The notes under the pieces: model-generated
Told to the model about the DNA's origin: nothing
Database searches by the model: none
The model's input: only the letters and a program-made list of their open reading frames with translations
Shown here: positions 18,064 to 26,964 of the stretch, one piece after another
How positions within the stretch are numbered: position 1 is the stretch's first letter
Layout: each line of letters starts with the position of its first letter
Made by a program: the position numbers and the translations under genes
Assembly: GCA_963676515.1 (NCBI GenBank)
Contig: OY781061.1
Coordinates: 496,001 to 560,000, forward strand
Direction of reading: 5' to 3'
Length of the DNA stretch: 64,000 nucleotides
DNA from: G963667145 sp963676515 [NCBI: Candidatus Cloacimonadota bacterium]
GTDB lineage: Bacteria > Cloacimonadota > Cloacimonadia > G963667145

Positions 18064-19473
18064 ATGAATTATTCCACACTCGCACAATGGTGCAACGAGC
18101 CTCTACCTCAGTTCCTGAAATTCAAGTCGATGGAAAGAGCCGCAGACCAATACCGCATCTCGTTCACCAAGAGTTATCTTTTCTTGCAAATAAACCTCTC
18201 GGGAAAAGACAACTTCTGCTTTTTTACCCAAGACGATACGCTGGACTTCACGCCTGCTTTTTCGGGGGTTATGAGCCTTTTCCAGAACGCTGTCCTCTCG
18301 GAAATAAGCCCACTTGGCAACGACAGAATTTTAAGCTTCTTATTCCACAAAAGGTCTATTTACGGCGAAAATCTCCTGCTAAAAATTGTAGTGGAACTTA
18401 TCCCGGGCAAACTGAATATTATCTTCTTGGAAGAGAACAAGATTTTGCAAGCCAAAAAGATTTACTCTTTTGCCGACAATCCAGAGCGGCAAATACTCTC
18501 TGGGCAAAAATACCTCTTGCCTGTAAACAAAAACAAGCAAGAAATTTGCTACCGCCCTTTGCCGTGGCACGATCAAGACTACAGCTTCGAATCTGTAAAC
18601 GACTATCTGGAGCATTTTTTTTACAACCACATCCACCTGCAAAGATTAGCTATTATCAAAAATAGAGAAGAGAATCAGCGTAAGAAAAAAATAGAGAAAG
18701 CTGAAACAAAACTCGCTCATCTCAGGGCGACTTGGCAAGATTACAGCAAGACAGAATATTGGAAGATGGCTGGCGAACTGCTAAAATCGGCTTATCACAC
18801 GATCACGCCAGGATTACAAGAGATCTCAATAGTAAACTACTGCGACCCTAAGATGCCCAAAATTATTATAAAACTAAAAAAAGAGCTCTCTCCAAGGCAA
18901 AATGTCGATCTCTACTTCAAAAAATATAAGAAAGGGATCAACGGGAAAAAAATCATCGAAAGTCGCATCAAAATGACAGAAGCCGAAATACAGAATCTGA
19001 AAAATCAGCCAGACTACAGTCAAGAAAAAGCAGAATACACGCCCAAAGCAAAACCTAATGAAAAAAAATCTCTGAAGCAGATCAAGATAAACGAAATTTT
19101 AAAAATCGTAATCGGCAGAAACGACGCCGAGAACAACACCATTACCTGCAAACTAGCAGGAAAAACAGATTTATGGTTTCACACCAGAGCTATCAGAGGC
19201 TCTCATATCGTGATATTTAACCCTTACAAAAAAGATGTTCCCCAAAAAATAATCGAAATTGCAGCGGGTCTGGCTGCCTACTATTCCAAAGCCAAACATT
19301 CGGGGAAAGTAGCCGTAGACTACACTCACATCCGTTATGTGTGGAAGATAAGAAAGGGTCGTTTAGGACAAGTAAACTACAAAAATCAAAAAACTGTGTT
19401 TACCAAACCAAGATCGATGCGGGAAGTAAAAAAAGAGTTAAACGAATTTATAAAAGATACTAGCAAAGGCTAG
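18064..19473 (+). CDS. NFACT-domain protein, RqcH-like (ribosome quality control)
   Basis: About 469 residues. The N-terminal NFACT-N (FbpA-like) half is followed by a basic coiled-coil stretch (about residues 190-330). The C-terminal NFACT-R domain carries DLWFHTRAIRGSHIVIFNP, the hallmark of Rqc2/RqcH/NEMF proteins. RqcH binds stalled 50S-peptidyl-tRNA complexes and adds alanine tails. The start at 18064 lies after the serA terminator, although an in-frame ATG exists at 17998. The gene converges on motB, the two stop codons overlapping by four bases. Compared with Gram-positive RqcH (about 570 residues) it is short, so part of the N-terminal region may be reduced. Confidence 0.8.
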   Translation: MNYSTLAQWCNEPLPQFLKFKSMERAADQYRISFTKSYLFLQINLSGKDNFCFFTQDDTLDFTPAFSGVMSLFQNAVLSEISPLGNDRILSFLFHKRSIYGENLLLKIVVELIPGKLNIIFLEENKILQAKKIYSFADNPERQILSGQKYLLPVNKNKQEICYRPLPWHDQDYSFESVNDYLEHFFYNHIHLQRLAIIKNREENQRKKKIEKAETKLAHLRATWQDYSKTEYWKMAGELLKSAYHTITPGLQEISIVNYCDPKMPKIIIKLKKELSPRQNVDLYFKKYKKGINGKKIIESRIKMTEAEIQNLKNQPDYSQEKAEYTPKAKPNEKKSLKQIKINEILKIVIGRNDAENNTITCKLAGKTDLWFHTRAIRGSHIVIFNPYKKDVPQKIIEIAAGLAAYYSKAKHSGKVAVDYTHIRYVWKIRKGRLGQVNYKNQKTVFTKPRSMREVKKELNEFIKDTSKG

Positions 19474-20123
19474 TGAATCTCGATAACTATCCGCCTATTA
19501 AGGTCACGATTGGACTGAATAGGTCTGCCGCTAGAGTCTTTATTGGGAGCTAAAGGCTTAATATAAGCGTACCCAGAAGCTTTCATCTTATCCGGCGATA
19601 TTCCCTCGATGATAAAGTAACGGACAATATTTGAGGCTCTACCCACAGACAACTCCCAGTTAGAAGGAAAGCGTCTCGTGTTTATCGGCACATCGTCTGT
19701 ATGCCCCTCGATATCTATATTAGGGTCGTAGTAATTAATTGCCTGAATGGAATTAGCTATCTTTTCTAAAATCCCAATATTCTTTTTGATAATAGTGGCT
19801 TCTCCCGAACGATAAAGAGCGTCTGACAAGATGTTTATCGCAATAGATGAACGATTAAGTCGTACAGAAACTATTCCCGCCATCCTTTCCTCTAGAAGCA
19901 TAGAATCCAAATCTGTTTTCATCCGCGATAAAGGTGTAGAAAAATCATCTTCGTTAGCTTCTATCTCAGCACGATAACCTTCTTTGAACTCCTGCCACAT
20001 ACCAGAGTTCGTAGTAGACATAGAAACCAACAAAACAAAAAAACAAAGAAGAAGAGTAACCAAATCAGAGTAAGTAGTCAGCCAAGACTCATCAATAAGA
20101 GTCTTTTTTCTTTCGAACTTCAT
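19470..20123 (-). CDS. MotB-like stator protein (OmpA/MotB peptidoglycan-binding)
   Basis: A 217-residue protein. One N-terminal helix (about 16-40) is preceded by DESWLTTYSDLVTL, the MotB signature; Asp20 aligns with the proton-binding Asp32 of the E. coli protein. The C-terminal OmpA-like domain (about 115-217) has IDIEGHTDDVPI and NWELSVGRASNIVRY, which contact peptidoglycan. A plug/linker region lies between. It would form a 5:2 ion-driven stator with MotA, encoded 28 bases upstream. It is the last gene of the FliF-FliG/FlgO-like/TPR/MotA operon. The kept Asp argues for a working stator rather than a remnant. Confidence 0.9.
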   Translation of the reverse strand: MKFERKKTLIDESWLTTYSDLVTLLLCFFVLLVSMSTTNSGMWQEFKEGYRAEIEANEDDFSTPLSRMKTDLDSMLLEERMAGIVSVRLNRSSIAINILSDALYRSGEATIIKKNIGILEKIANSIQAINYYDPNIDIEGHTDDVPINTRRFPSNWELSVGRASNIVRYFIIEGISPDKMKASGYAYIKPLAPNKDSSGRPIQSNRDLNRRIVIEIH

Positions 20124-20151
20124 TTAATAACTCTCTTGCCACACTTGACAA

Positions 20152-20952
20152 TCAAAAATCGTCACCAACATTCATAGCATTTTCTCCATTATCCTCTTTG
20201 TCCACTAGCGAACGCAAAAAATCTTCCACATAAAAAGAAGATTTTTCTTGTATAATAAGGATAACACCTTCCAAAATAAGGTTTTTACGAAACATAACAG
20301 ACATAGCTATATCTACAGATTTATTCGCTCCTGGAATAAAAAAAACTCTAGCTAAAATAAGTCCATAAAAAGTGGTAATCAGAGCCACCGCCATCGCAGG
20401 ACCAATCTTGGATGGATCGTCTAATTGACTAAGCAAGATAACCAAACCTATCAAAGTACCCAACATACCAAAAGCTGGCGAAGAACCACCTAAACTTTTC
20501 AAAATCTCAGAAGTTTCTTCTGCGTTTTGATTCTCTCTGGATATTTCGTTCTGGATAAACTCTTTGGACTCTTCCAGAGAGTATCCTGTGGACAAAATAG
20601 AAAAAACATATTTATCAAAAGGGTCGGTAACTTCGGAATATATCTCATCATAAGCTTTCTTGCCACCACTTTGCACTCTTTCTGCCCAATCTTTGATACG
20701 ACTAATTTCCTGAGTATAACTTTTACTATCCATAGGGTACTTAAACATTACCCTGAAAGCAGCGAGAATTGCTTTGCTTGTCCTTACTACTCCACGACCT
20801 ACAAATTCACTAATGAGCGTACCACCTACCACGATCAAAATACTGGGGTAGTTGATAAACACTTGCCAATTTGAGGTAGCACTCAATATAGATATTGCAA
20901 TTACAACCCAAACGAGAATAAAAGAGATAAAAGAACTTACAGAACCTATCAT
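20152..20952 (-). CDS. MotA-like stator protein
   Basis: A 266-residue protein with four membrane helices, two near the N terminus (about 6-24 and 32-50) and two after residue 150, separated by a cytoplasmic domain. The third helix has SSPAFGMLGTLIGLV and the fourth ends in RVFFIPGAN. Pro159 and Pro207 correspond to the two functional prolines of MotA/PomA. The size matches the shorter PomA/MotP-like proteins. It powers torque by coupling ion flow through the MotA/MotB channel to a FliG-type rotor, and the FliG-like partner is four genes upstream in the same operon. ExbB/TolQ is unlikely given the four-helix layout and MotB neighbour. Confidence 0.9.
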   Translation of the reverse strand: MIGSVSSFISFILVWVVIAISILSATSNWQVFINYPSILIVVGGTLISEFVGRGVVRTSKAILAAFRVMFKYPMDSKSYTQEISRIKDWAERVQSGGKKAYDEIYSEVTDPFDKYVFSILSTGYSLEESKEFIQNEISRENQNAEETSEILKSLGGSSPAFGMLGTLIGLVILLSQLDDPSKIGPAMAVALITTFYGLILARVFFIPGANKSVDIAMSVMFRKNLILEGVILIIQEKSSFYVEDFLRSLVDKEDNGENAMNVGDDF

Positions 20953-20955
20953 AAA

Positions 20956-21612
20956 TTAGTACCCTATTTTATTTAACATTTGCCTCACACCTTGGATACT
21001 ATTATTTAAACGCAAAGAGTTTGTCCAATTTTTACGAGCCAATGATAAATTACCCAACATATAATAAACACTTCCTTTCAAAGCATAAGCTCTTGCGGTA
21101 GGTTTTTGATTTATAGAACTGTTAACTTGCTGCAAAGCTTTTTCATAACTACCTGCATAAAAGCTATTTTGAGCTTGTACCAAAAAATCACTTTCTGAAG
21201 GACTTGAGCTTGCATTTTCATCTTGAGAAGAAGGCGTTTCAACGCTAGCATAATCGTCTAGAGATTCACCTGTAGATCCAGATTTTGAAACATCTATCTG
21301 AACATTGTTATCTCTAGGGTCAAGGCTCAAAATCACTTCTGAAGATTTGTTTCGATACTTGATCAGAATCTCATTTTTTTGAGGACGAAGAGTGTTCTGT
21401 TGGATAATCGTAGTGCTTTGCTCTGTATCCTGATCCACTACTCCTACTCCCCTATCTATACTTTTACCTGCTACTGTTCCAGAAGAGCTAACCATAGCCT
21501 CTCTTTCCGAAACTGTACTTTCCTCTACTCCCCTTTTAAGAACATACTTATTCCAAAGGGAACATCCAGAAAACAAGAAAAGACTAGAAATTATAACTAA
21601 AATTAATCTCAT
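20956..21612 (-). CDS. TPR-containing lipoprotein of the motor operon
   Basis: A 218-residue protein with a lipoprotein signal peptide (lipobox LFSGC, Cys17). A low-complexity, Ser/Glu-rich middle region (about 25-140) is followed by a C-terminal pair of TPR-like helices (about 145-215, with NSFYAGSYEKALQQV and ALKGSVYYMLGNLSLARKNW). It is expected to be anchored in the outer (or inner) membrane facing the periplasm and to act as an assembly or pilotin-like factor. The gene overlaps the upstream barrel gene by 29 bases and ends three bases before motA. I do not recognise a named family. Confidence 0.8.
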   Translation of the reverse strand: MRLILVIISSLFLFSGCSLWNKYVLKRGVEESTVSEREAMVSSSGTVAGKSIDRGVGVVDQDTEQSTTIIQQNTLRPQKNEILIKYRNKSSEVILSLDPRDNNVQIDVSKSGSTGESLDDYASVETPSSQDENASSSPSESDFLVQAQNSFYAGSYEKALQQVNSSINQKPTARAYALKGSVYYMLGNLSLARKNWTNSLRLNNSIQGVRQMLNKIGY

Positions 21613-22735
21613 ACTTCAGCGCCCCAAACTCAATATAACTACTTTCATTTTGTTTCAATGTCCTACCAAACGGTATAACTCCCAGACCAAGACCTACTTC
21701 TATATCTTCGGTAAGATCGGATGTAGCACCAATCATGGTGGTCAAGAAGCTCCCAGAATAATTAATAGGAACAAAAAACTCACCTTTCATATATGGCTTA
21801 AGCCAATAATTGTCTTTTAAAGATTTAAGCTGACTTTCTTTTTTATAATATTTCGTCATCACTCCACCACCTGCGTAACCCAAGAAGGCTGTCGGTAAAG
21901 TGGAAAAACCCTCAATATTGTTTTCCAATGTCAGCTGGCAATTCACGATAGACAAGCCTGCCGAGAGAGTCATCATAACCTCTGCAAAAGAGAAGTTAGA
22001 TTTTTGCTTACGCACAGCTCCTAGACGATAATCGATCATCCTTGCAGAGTTGCTACTACTTCCCCCATAATTACTGTCAAAGATAGACACTCCGTCTCTT
22101 TTGTAGTCGTTGACTGTAAAGAAGCCAACATTAAAATCAAGAGCGTACTGCTTTGGAATATCTATATCACGGTCGTTGTTAGGTCCTTCGATATAAGCTT
22201 TCGACCAAATAATCTCTCCTGTTTTGTTGCTTACCATCTTTAAGGAGAGCAAAACATCTCCGTAGGCACTACGAGTGCAATTCCCCTCGATGAAAGCGTC
22301 TATGTTGTACTTCTCTCCCATATGTCGGAGCTCATCAAAAGATCTGGCAGAATTAACATAACTAAAAGAGGTATCGGTAATTTTTACTCTGGCGAGATTG
22401 AACTCTGGCACTACCACCAAATCTATCGCCTCGTTGTTTAAAAGGACTTGCTCTAGTTTCGACTTCACAAAACGCACCATCCCGATAGAAATAGCGTCCC
22501 GATCAGCTTTGACACGATAGACTGCAACCCTCTTGACCCCTAAAGGGAAATTGAGGACAGACTCCTGCACTCTGAGCATAATGCGAGAGATATTGCGAAC
22601 TTCCGATCTGTCACTACGAGGATAAGAGCCCACAGCACTCATGTTCGAAAATTGATTATACTCAAACTGAGCAAAAAGAGAAGAAAAACAAACAGTTAAA
22701 ACAAAAACAAATAAAACTTTCTTAATACTCTTCAT
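21584..22735 (-). CDS. FlgO/CsgG-like outer-membrane protein with C-terminal barrel
   Basis: About 383 residues with a signal peptide ending near LFA-QF. The first half (about 45-190) has the alpha/beta pattern of FlgO/CsgG-N-like periplasmic domains. VAVYRVKADRDAISIGMVR begins it, with a YNIDAFIEGNCTRS...LSLKMVSNKTGEIIWSKAY segment matching the 'G-x-v-x-l-r-l-v-d-t-GeIlW' ending. The second half is beta-rich with a C-terminal FSYNF, suggesting an outer-membrane barrel. I chose the ATG at 22735, directly before the hydrophobic signal, over one eleven codons earlier. It overlaps the FliF-FliG gene by 14 bases. FlgO is an outer-membrane flagellar accessory protein, so the family link fits this motor operon; the barrel fusion is unusual. 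Confidence 0.65.
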   Translation of the reverse strand: MKSIKKVLFVFVLTVCFSSLFAQFEYNQFSNMSAVGSYPRSDRSEVRNISRIMLRVQESVLNFPLGVKRVAVYRVKADRDAISIGMVRFVKSKLEQVLLNNEAIDLVVVPEFNLARVKITDTSFSYVNSARSFDELRHMGEKYNIDAFIEGNCTRSAYGDVLLSLKMVSNKTGEIIWSKAYIEGPNNDRDIDIPKQYALDFNVGFFTVNDYKRDGVSIFDSNYGGSSSNSARMIDYRLGAVRKQKSNFSFAEVMMTLSAGLSIVNCQLTLENNIEGFSTLPTAFLGYAGGGVMTKYYKKESQLKSLKDNYWLKPYMKGEFFVPINYSGSFLTTMIGATSDLTEDIEVGLGLGVIPFGRTLKQNESSYIEFGALKYEINFSYNF

Positions 22736-24701
22736 TTGCTGCTCTACCTTCACTTTGGTTTCCACCAATATTACGCCCGCCAGCTTCTCTAATCTCTTTT
22801 CTGATTACGGACATCATTTTTCTTCTGGATCTCTCTATATCATCTGCTTTTAATTTGTTTTCATTTATTCTCAGTTCTGACCTAATAATCTCTCTCATCC
22901 GCTCGGGAACATTAGACAAAATAGAGTTAATCCTCACCTCGTCTACTCCAACCAACGCTGCAGACAATAATTCTCTGTCCATTTTTTGGATAGCTCTGAC
23001 CATAATATCTTCTTCCAAGTTGCCTAGGTCATCAAAAGCTATAAAGTATTTCAAGACTTTCTCTGCTGTCTCCACATCCGCTTTCGTGATGTCGTCGATA
23101 AACTCTTTTTGCTGAGATGTAGTGAGAGTATCCAATATCTCCAGCATCTTGCCAGCACCATCGGAAGAAACATACTCCATTCCTCGCATCTTGAGTGCCT
23201 CTTTTGCCAAACGACTAGAGACCTCTTTATACACAGAAGTCGGGATTTTGCCCAGTTTGCCCATATTTCCCATCACCGCAGACCGCTGCTCCAATGGATA
23301 AGACGCCAGTAGTTCCGAAGCTTTCTCTGCAGACACTTGAGTAATGACCAGTGCTTGCACGCCCTCAGGTTCGCCTTTGAGAGCTTGTCTTATCTGTTCT
23401 ACGGACATTGCGTTCAAGAAACCAAACATCCCTGTGTCGTCCTTGCCATCGTCAGTGACGGTCAAAGAACTCCAAGCATTTTTAAAATTTTGCAACGCTT
23501 CCAACTTAGTTTTCGTGTCCAAATCTTCCATATTGCGAATATTCCAAGAAAGCAACTTGAAATCGTCGTGCGAAACTTTACCTTCCAAAAGGTCAAGCAA
23601 ATTTTCATCTATAGCTTTGATTAGCTTGGTAGCTTTATCTATACCTTCGTCTCCACCACTATCTACCCAACCTTGCAAGACAATGCCCACATTTTTCGCT
23701 TCTGCCAAAAATTTATTAATCGCAAAAGAACGAAGTTTTTTGTATTCTGCAATCTCCATTTTTTCGGGCTCAGAAGTTCGATTGACTTTCCGAAGCTCCC
23801 GCATCTCTTGCATCAAACTATCAAACTGCTCATCATATCGAGGGAAGTTTACTTTCGGTTGTACCATATTGGAGTCTTGCACTCCAGAGTTCTTTTTGGA
23901 TATGAAGAAAAAAGCTACCAAAAATCCAATTAGCAACAACAAGCCTATCAATCCTGCGATTAAATAAGTTAAGAAGTCTGAGTTATCTTCGTCTGGAAGA
24001 GGCTCGTCTTGGACTTGCTCATCCTCCATCTCTTTTCTTCTTTTTTCTTCTTCTGCTAACCTAGCAGCCTCTTCTTCGGCTTTTTTAGCCTCTTCTATCA
24101 TTTTTTGCTTTTGATTAGTAAACTTCACCAAAGTCACATTGACAATGTCGCCTCGGTAAATATCTATCCCAGCCTTCATCTTTACCAGTTCATCTATAAA
24201 AGAGACATCTTCTGGCGTATAAGCAGATGCGTCCAACATTACATTTACAACTAGGTTGTCTATCTCATAGTCCGATGCTCCGCCCATGCCTGTAGGCACC
24301 CGACTCTCTGTAATGCTAGTCTGACTAGGCATCGAGATATCTCCTAGTCCTTCTAGATCGTCCACAAACTCGTTGACGAATCTTCCCTCGGTACCAGGCA
24401 TTACCAAATTCCCAAGACCGATACCAGAACTTACAGCTTGTGATGTTTGCAACATCCCCATACCCAAACCCATACCTTGCCTAGCTTTCAGGTTGACAGC
24501 AATATCAACCTCGTAAGTCTCTTTTTCGCAATAAGATGCCAAAGTGGATGAAAGTCTTATTTCATAAGCTCTAGATATCTTGTCCGCGTACATTATGACG
24601 CTGAGAGGCTCACTACTCCCCTGCTCAAAAGAGTACTGAGCTTGTAATAGACTAAAAGCCCAAAAAACAAGTAAAAATAATCTAAATTTTCTTGTTTGCA
24701 T
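22722..24701 (-). CDS. FliF-FliG-like fusion rotor protein
   Basis: A 659-residue single-pass protein. It has a signal peptide (1-22), then a periplasmic domain (about 30-196) whose YEIDNLVVNVMLD...FIDELVKMKAGIDIYRGDIV resembles the FliF RBM3 ring domain with a shortened insertion. A charged coiled segment (197-240), a membrane helix (243-268) and a helical linker follow. The FliG middle domain (about 424-505) and FliG C-terminal torque domain (about 515-640) close it. The torque region FDDLGNLEEDIMVRAIQKM and the RMREIIRSEL...RRKMMSVIRKEIREAG tail align well with FliG. The acidic pair of the torque helix is kept as Glu-Glu, whereas the basic residue after it is Asp. The FliM-contact EHPQ motif is replaced by EPEG. 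It heads the operon that ends in motA-motB. Confidence 0.8.
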   Translation of the reverse strand: MQTRKFRLFLLVFWAFSLLQAQYSFEQGSSEPLSVIMYADKISRAYEIRLSSTLASYCEKETYEVDIAVNLKARQGMGLGMGMLQTSQAVSSGIGLGNLVMPGTEGRFVNEFVDDLEGLGDISMPSQTSITESRVPTGMGGASDYEIDNLVVNVMLDASAYTPEDVSFIDELVKMKAGIDIYRGDIVNVTLVKFTNQKQKMIEEAKKAEEEAARLAEEEKRRKEMEDEQVQDEPLPDEDNSDFLTYLIAGLIGLLLLIGFLVAFFFISKKNSGVQDSNMVQPKVNFPRYDEQFDSLMQEMRELRKVNRTSEPEKMEIAEYKKLRSFAINKFLAEAKNVGIVLQGWVDSGGDEGIDKATKLIKAIDENLLDLLEGKVSHDDFKLLSWNIRNMEDLDTKTKLEALQNFKNAWSSLTVTDDGKDDTGMFGFLNAMSVEQIRQALKGEPEGVQALVITQVSAEKASELLASYPLEQRSAVMGNMGKLGKIPTSVYKEVSSRLAKEALKMRGMEYVSSDGAGKMLEILDTLTTSQQKEFIDDITKADVETAEKVLKYFIAFDDLGNLEEDIMVRAIQKMDRELLSAALVGVDEVRINSILSNVPERMREIIRSELRINENKLKADDIERSRRKMMSVIRKEIREAGGRNIGGNQSEGRAANEEY

Positions 24702-24976
24702 TTTTATTCCCGATATTAAACAATGTGATACCTTTTTTTACTTCTTATCATCAAACGGAATTATAAATAGTATATGTGTCAAACCTTTTTTTCCTTTTTA
24801 AGATTTTCTTGCCCCTCTTTGTGTACTTAAATTCATACAAGCCTGTGTCTTAATTTCATTTTTTATTTTTTTTAAAATTTTATAAATTTTTATACTTTAT
24901 TGCATAATTACAAGTTAAGTGCTTTTGCCTTTGGTTTAATTCTTGACTTATATCTGTTCTTTTTTAGAAACGGACT
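24702..24976. promoter_or_regulatory. A+T-rich divergent intergenic region between the motor operon and apbE
   Basis: About 275 bp with no gene. Toward the motor operon, the minus strand holds TTGACA and, 11 bases on, TATAAT (24759-24781 region), a spacing too short for one standard promoter. Toward apbE the plus strand has CTTGACT ending 26 bases before the ATG, so any transcript would start very close to, or at, the start codon. Neither promoter is certain. Confidence 0.35.
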
Positions 24977-25966
24977 ATGAAAAAAAAATTACTTTTTTTA
25001 CTCTTTTTTTGTTCTCTTTTTTTGATTTTTGTTTATAAACAACATTTGTCTTCAAAAAAAATCAGCAAAACAAGAATTGCTTTAGGAACTTTTATCGAGA
25101 TCAGTCTGGAAGGAAATCCAAAGAGGATAGATAAATACATCGACACTTGCTTTGAGATTATCGAAGATTTACAACACAAACTGGGCTACCAAAATCCCAA
25201 AAGCGATCTAAGCTTTATAAATGGTTGCCAAAAAGCTCCTATCACTCCAGAGATTTTTTCTCTTTTAGATTTTTGCCAAGAGTTTTATCTTCTTTCAGAA
25301 AAAAGATTTGACCCAACCGTCGGAGCACTAATAGATCTTTGGGATTTTACTAAAAAAAGAGTGCCTACTCCTGCTAAGATAAAGCAAGCACAAAAAATTT
25401 GCGGGTTAGAAAAAGTCAAATACGACACCCTTATGCTCATTAAACCTAAAAACCTGAAAATTCACCTGGGAGGAGTCGCCAAAGGGTTTATAATGCAAAA
25501 AGTTTGCGACTATCTACAAGAAAAGAAAATCAAAAGTGGATACATAAATGCTGGAGGAGATATTTCTATTTTTGGGAACGAATACAAGCAAATAGGAATT
25601 GCTCATCCTAGGCAAAAAGAAAAACTTATCGATACTATCCAAATAAAGACAGGTGCGGTAGTAACCTCGGGAGATTACGAGAGGTTTTTTGTAAAAAACG
25701 GTAAAAGGTATCATCACATCATCGATCCTATCAGCGGATACCCCAGCGAAAACTGCGTCAGCGTTACGGTGGTGGATTCTAGCATCCTCAGAGCCGATGC
25801 CCTGGCTACCGCCTATTTCTTGATGCCCGTGGAAGAAGCTATCCTTATGGCTAATCGACGCAATCGACGCAAGAGTGCCGTTTTGATCTACTACCTAGAC
25901 CACGAAGGAGCGTTGCAAAGCAGAGAGTCTTGCGAATTTGCTCAGTACAGGATGAAAAAAAGATGA
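24977..25966 (+). CDS. apbE: FAD:protein FMN transferase ApbE
   Basis: A 329-residue protein with an N-terminal membrane anchor/signal (residues 4-21). The ApbE motifs are all present: LGTFIEIS, GGVAKGF, YINAGGDI, TSGDYERFF, YHHIIDPISGYP and the metal-binding DALATA. The enzyme attaches FMN covalently to a Ser/Thr of target proteins in the periplasm. The Rnf subunits RnfG and RnfD in this window both carry candidate FMN-Thr motifs and are the likely clients, although rnf lies about 27 kb away. It is followed by a glycosyltransferase gene that starts within its stop codon (ATGA). Confidence 0.95.
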   Translation: MKKKLLFLLFFCSLFLIFVYKQHLSSKKISKTRIALGTFIEISLEGNPKRIDKYIDTCFEIIEDLQHKLGYQNPKSDLSFINGCQKAPITPEIFSLLDFCQEFYLLSEKRFDPTVGALIDLWDFTKKRVPTPAKIKQAQKICGLEKVKYDTLMLIKPKNLKIHLGGVAKGFIMQKVCDYLQEKKIKSGYINAGGDISIFGNEYKQIGIAHPRQKEKLIDTIQIKTGAVVTSGDYERFFVKNGKRYHHIIDPISGYPSENCVSVTVVDSSILRADALATAYFLMPVEEAILMANRRNRRKSAVLIYYLDHEGALQSRESCEFAQYRMKKR

Positions 25967-26964
25967 TAGATTTTAGCATCATCGTGCCTACCTACAATAG
26001 GTTAGAAGAGATAAAAGAGTTTTTGGATTTTGCAGACAAACTACATTACGAAAAAAAGAACTTTGAACTAATCATAGTCGATGACGGCTCACAAGACAAC
26101 ACGGTCGAATTTTTGCAAGAAGCAATAAATAAATTCCCCCGATTGAACATGCAATATTACAAACAAAAAAACCAAGGACCTGCTAAAGCCAGAAACAAGG
26201 GAGCTTCTCTTGCCAAAGGTAAATATCTTTTATTTGTAGATTCCGATTGCCTTTTGCCTGCAGAGTGGCTAAACGAAATTAAAAAAAAGTTAGACAAGCA
26301 AGAAGTACTATTTTTTGGTGGTCCAGATAGGGAACATATAAAATTCAGCAATATGCAAAAAGCGATTAGCTACGCAATGACGGGATTTTGGACGACTGGT
26401 GGCATTAGAGGCAAGAGGAAAAAGAACTTTCAACCACGAAGTTTTAATATGGGAATAGAGAATAAAGCTTTCCAAAATGTGACTGGATTTAATGATTTAC
26501 GATTTGGAGAAGATATAGACATTGGCATTAGGTTGAATGAAAAAGGCTACCAAAGTCACCTTTTCCCCGAGGCTTGGGTTTATCACAAGAGACGCTCAAA
26601 TCTTAGACAATTTTTCAGACAAGTGCTTAACTCTGGATCAGCTAGGGTAAACTTGGGAACTTTGCACTCAGGAAGTACGAAAGTTATCCACCTTTTGCCA
26701 GCTATTTTCACCTTAGGATTTTTCGGTTTATTGGTTAGCAGTATTTTTTATCCCTACTTTTTGCTTCCACTTTTGGGATATACTTTGCTTCTTTATTTTG
26801 GAGCGATGTTTAAATACAAGAAGTTTTTTTTGCCTTTCCTGTGTGTAGTAGCTGGCTATACCCAACTGCTGGGTTATGGTTGCGGATATTTACTCGGTAG
26901 CATCAGAAAGGCTTTTACGGGCAAGAGTCGATACGATATTAAAGTGGAGAAATTTTATGATTGA
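25963..26964 (+). CDS. Family 2 glycosyltransferase, membrane-anchored
   Basis: About 333 residues. The N-terminal GT-A fold has FSIIVPTYNR, the nucleotide-binding IIVDDGSQDNT, the DxD-like FVDSDC and the acceptor-site GEDIDIGIRLNEKGY. The C-terminal third has two or three membrane helices. It should transfer a sugar from a nucleotide donor at the cytoplasmic face; the sugar and acceptor are unknown. The start at 25963 overlaps the apbE stop as ATGA, giving a clean N terminus MIDFS, while the upstream in-frame ATG lies inside apbE. The 3' end overlaps the next gene by eight bases, so the three genes form an operon. Confidence 0.85.
   Translation: MIDFSIIVPTYNRLEEIKEFLDFADKLHYEKKNFELIIVDDGSQDNTVEFLQEAINKFPRLNMQYYKQKNQGPAKARNKGASLAKGKYLLFVDSDCLLPAEWLNEIKKKLDKQEVLFFGGPDREHIKFSNMQKAISYAMTGFWTTGGIRGKRKKNFQPRSFNMGIENKAFQNVTGFNDLRFGEDIDIGIRLNEKGYQSHLFPEAWVYHKRRSNLRQFFRQVLNSGSARVNLGTLHSGSTKVIHLLPAIFTLGFFGLLVSSIFYPYFLLPLLGYTLLLYFGAMFKYKKFFLPFLCVVAGYTQLLGYGCGYLLGSIRKAFTGKSRYDIKVEKFYD

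Noticed and set aside
20152-20952. ExbB/TolQ identity for the MotA-like protein
   Set aside because: Four helices with MotA-type prolines, a MotB partner and a FliG-type protein in the operon point to MotA.
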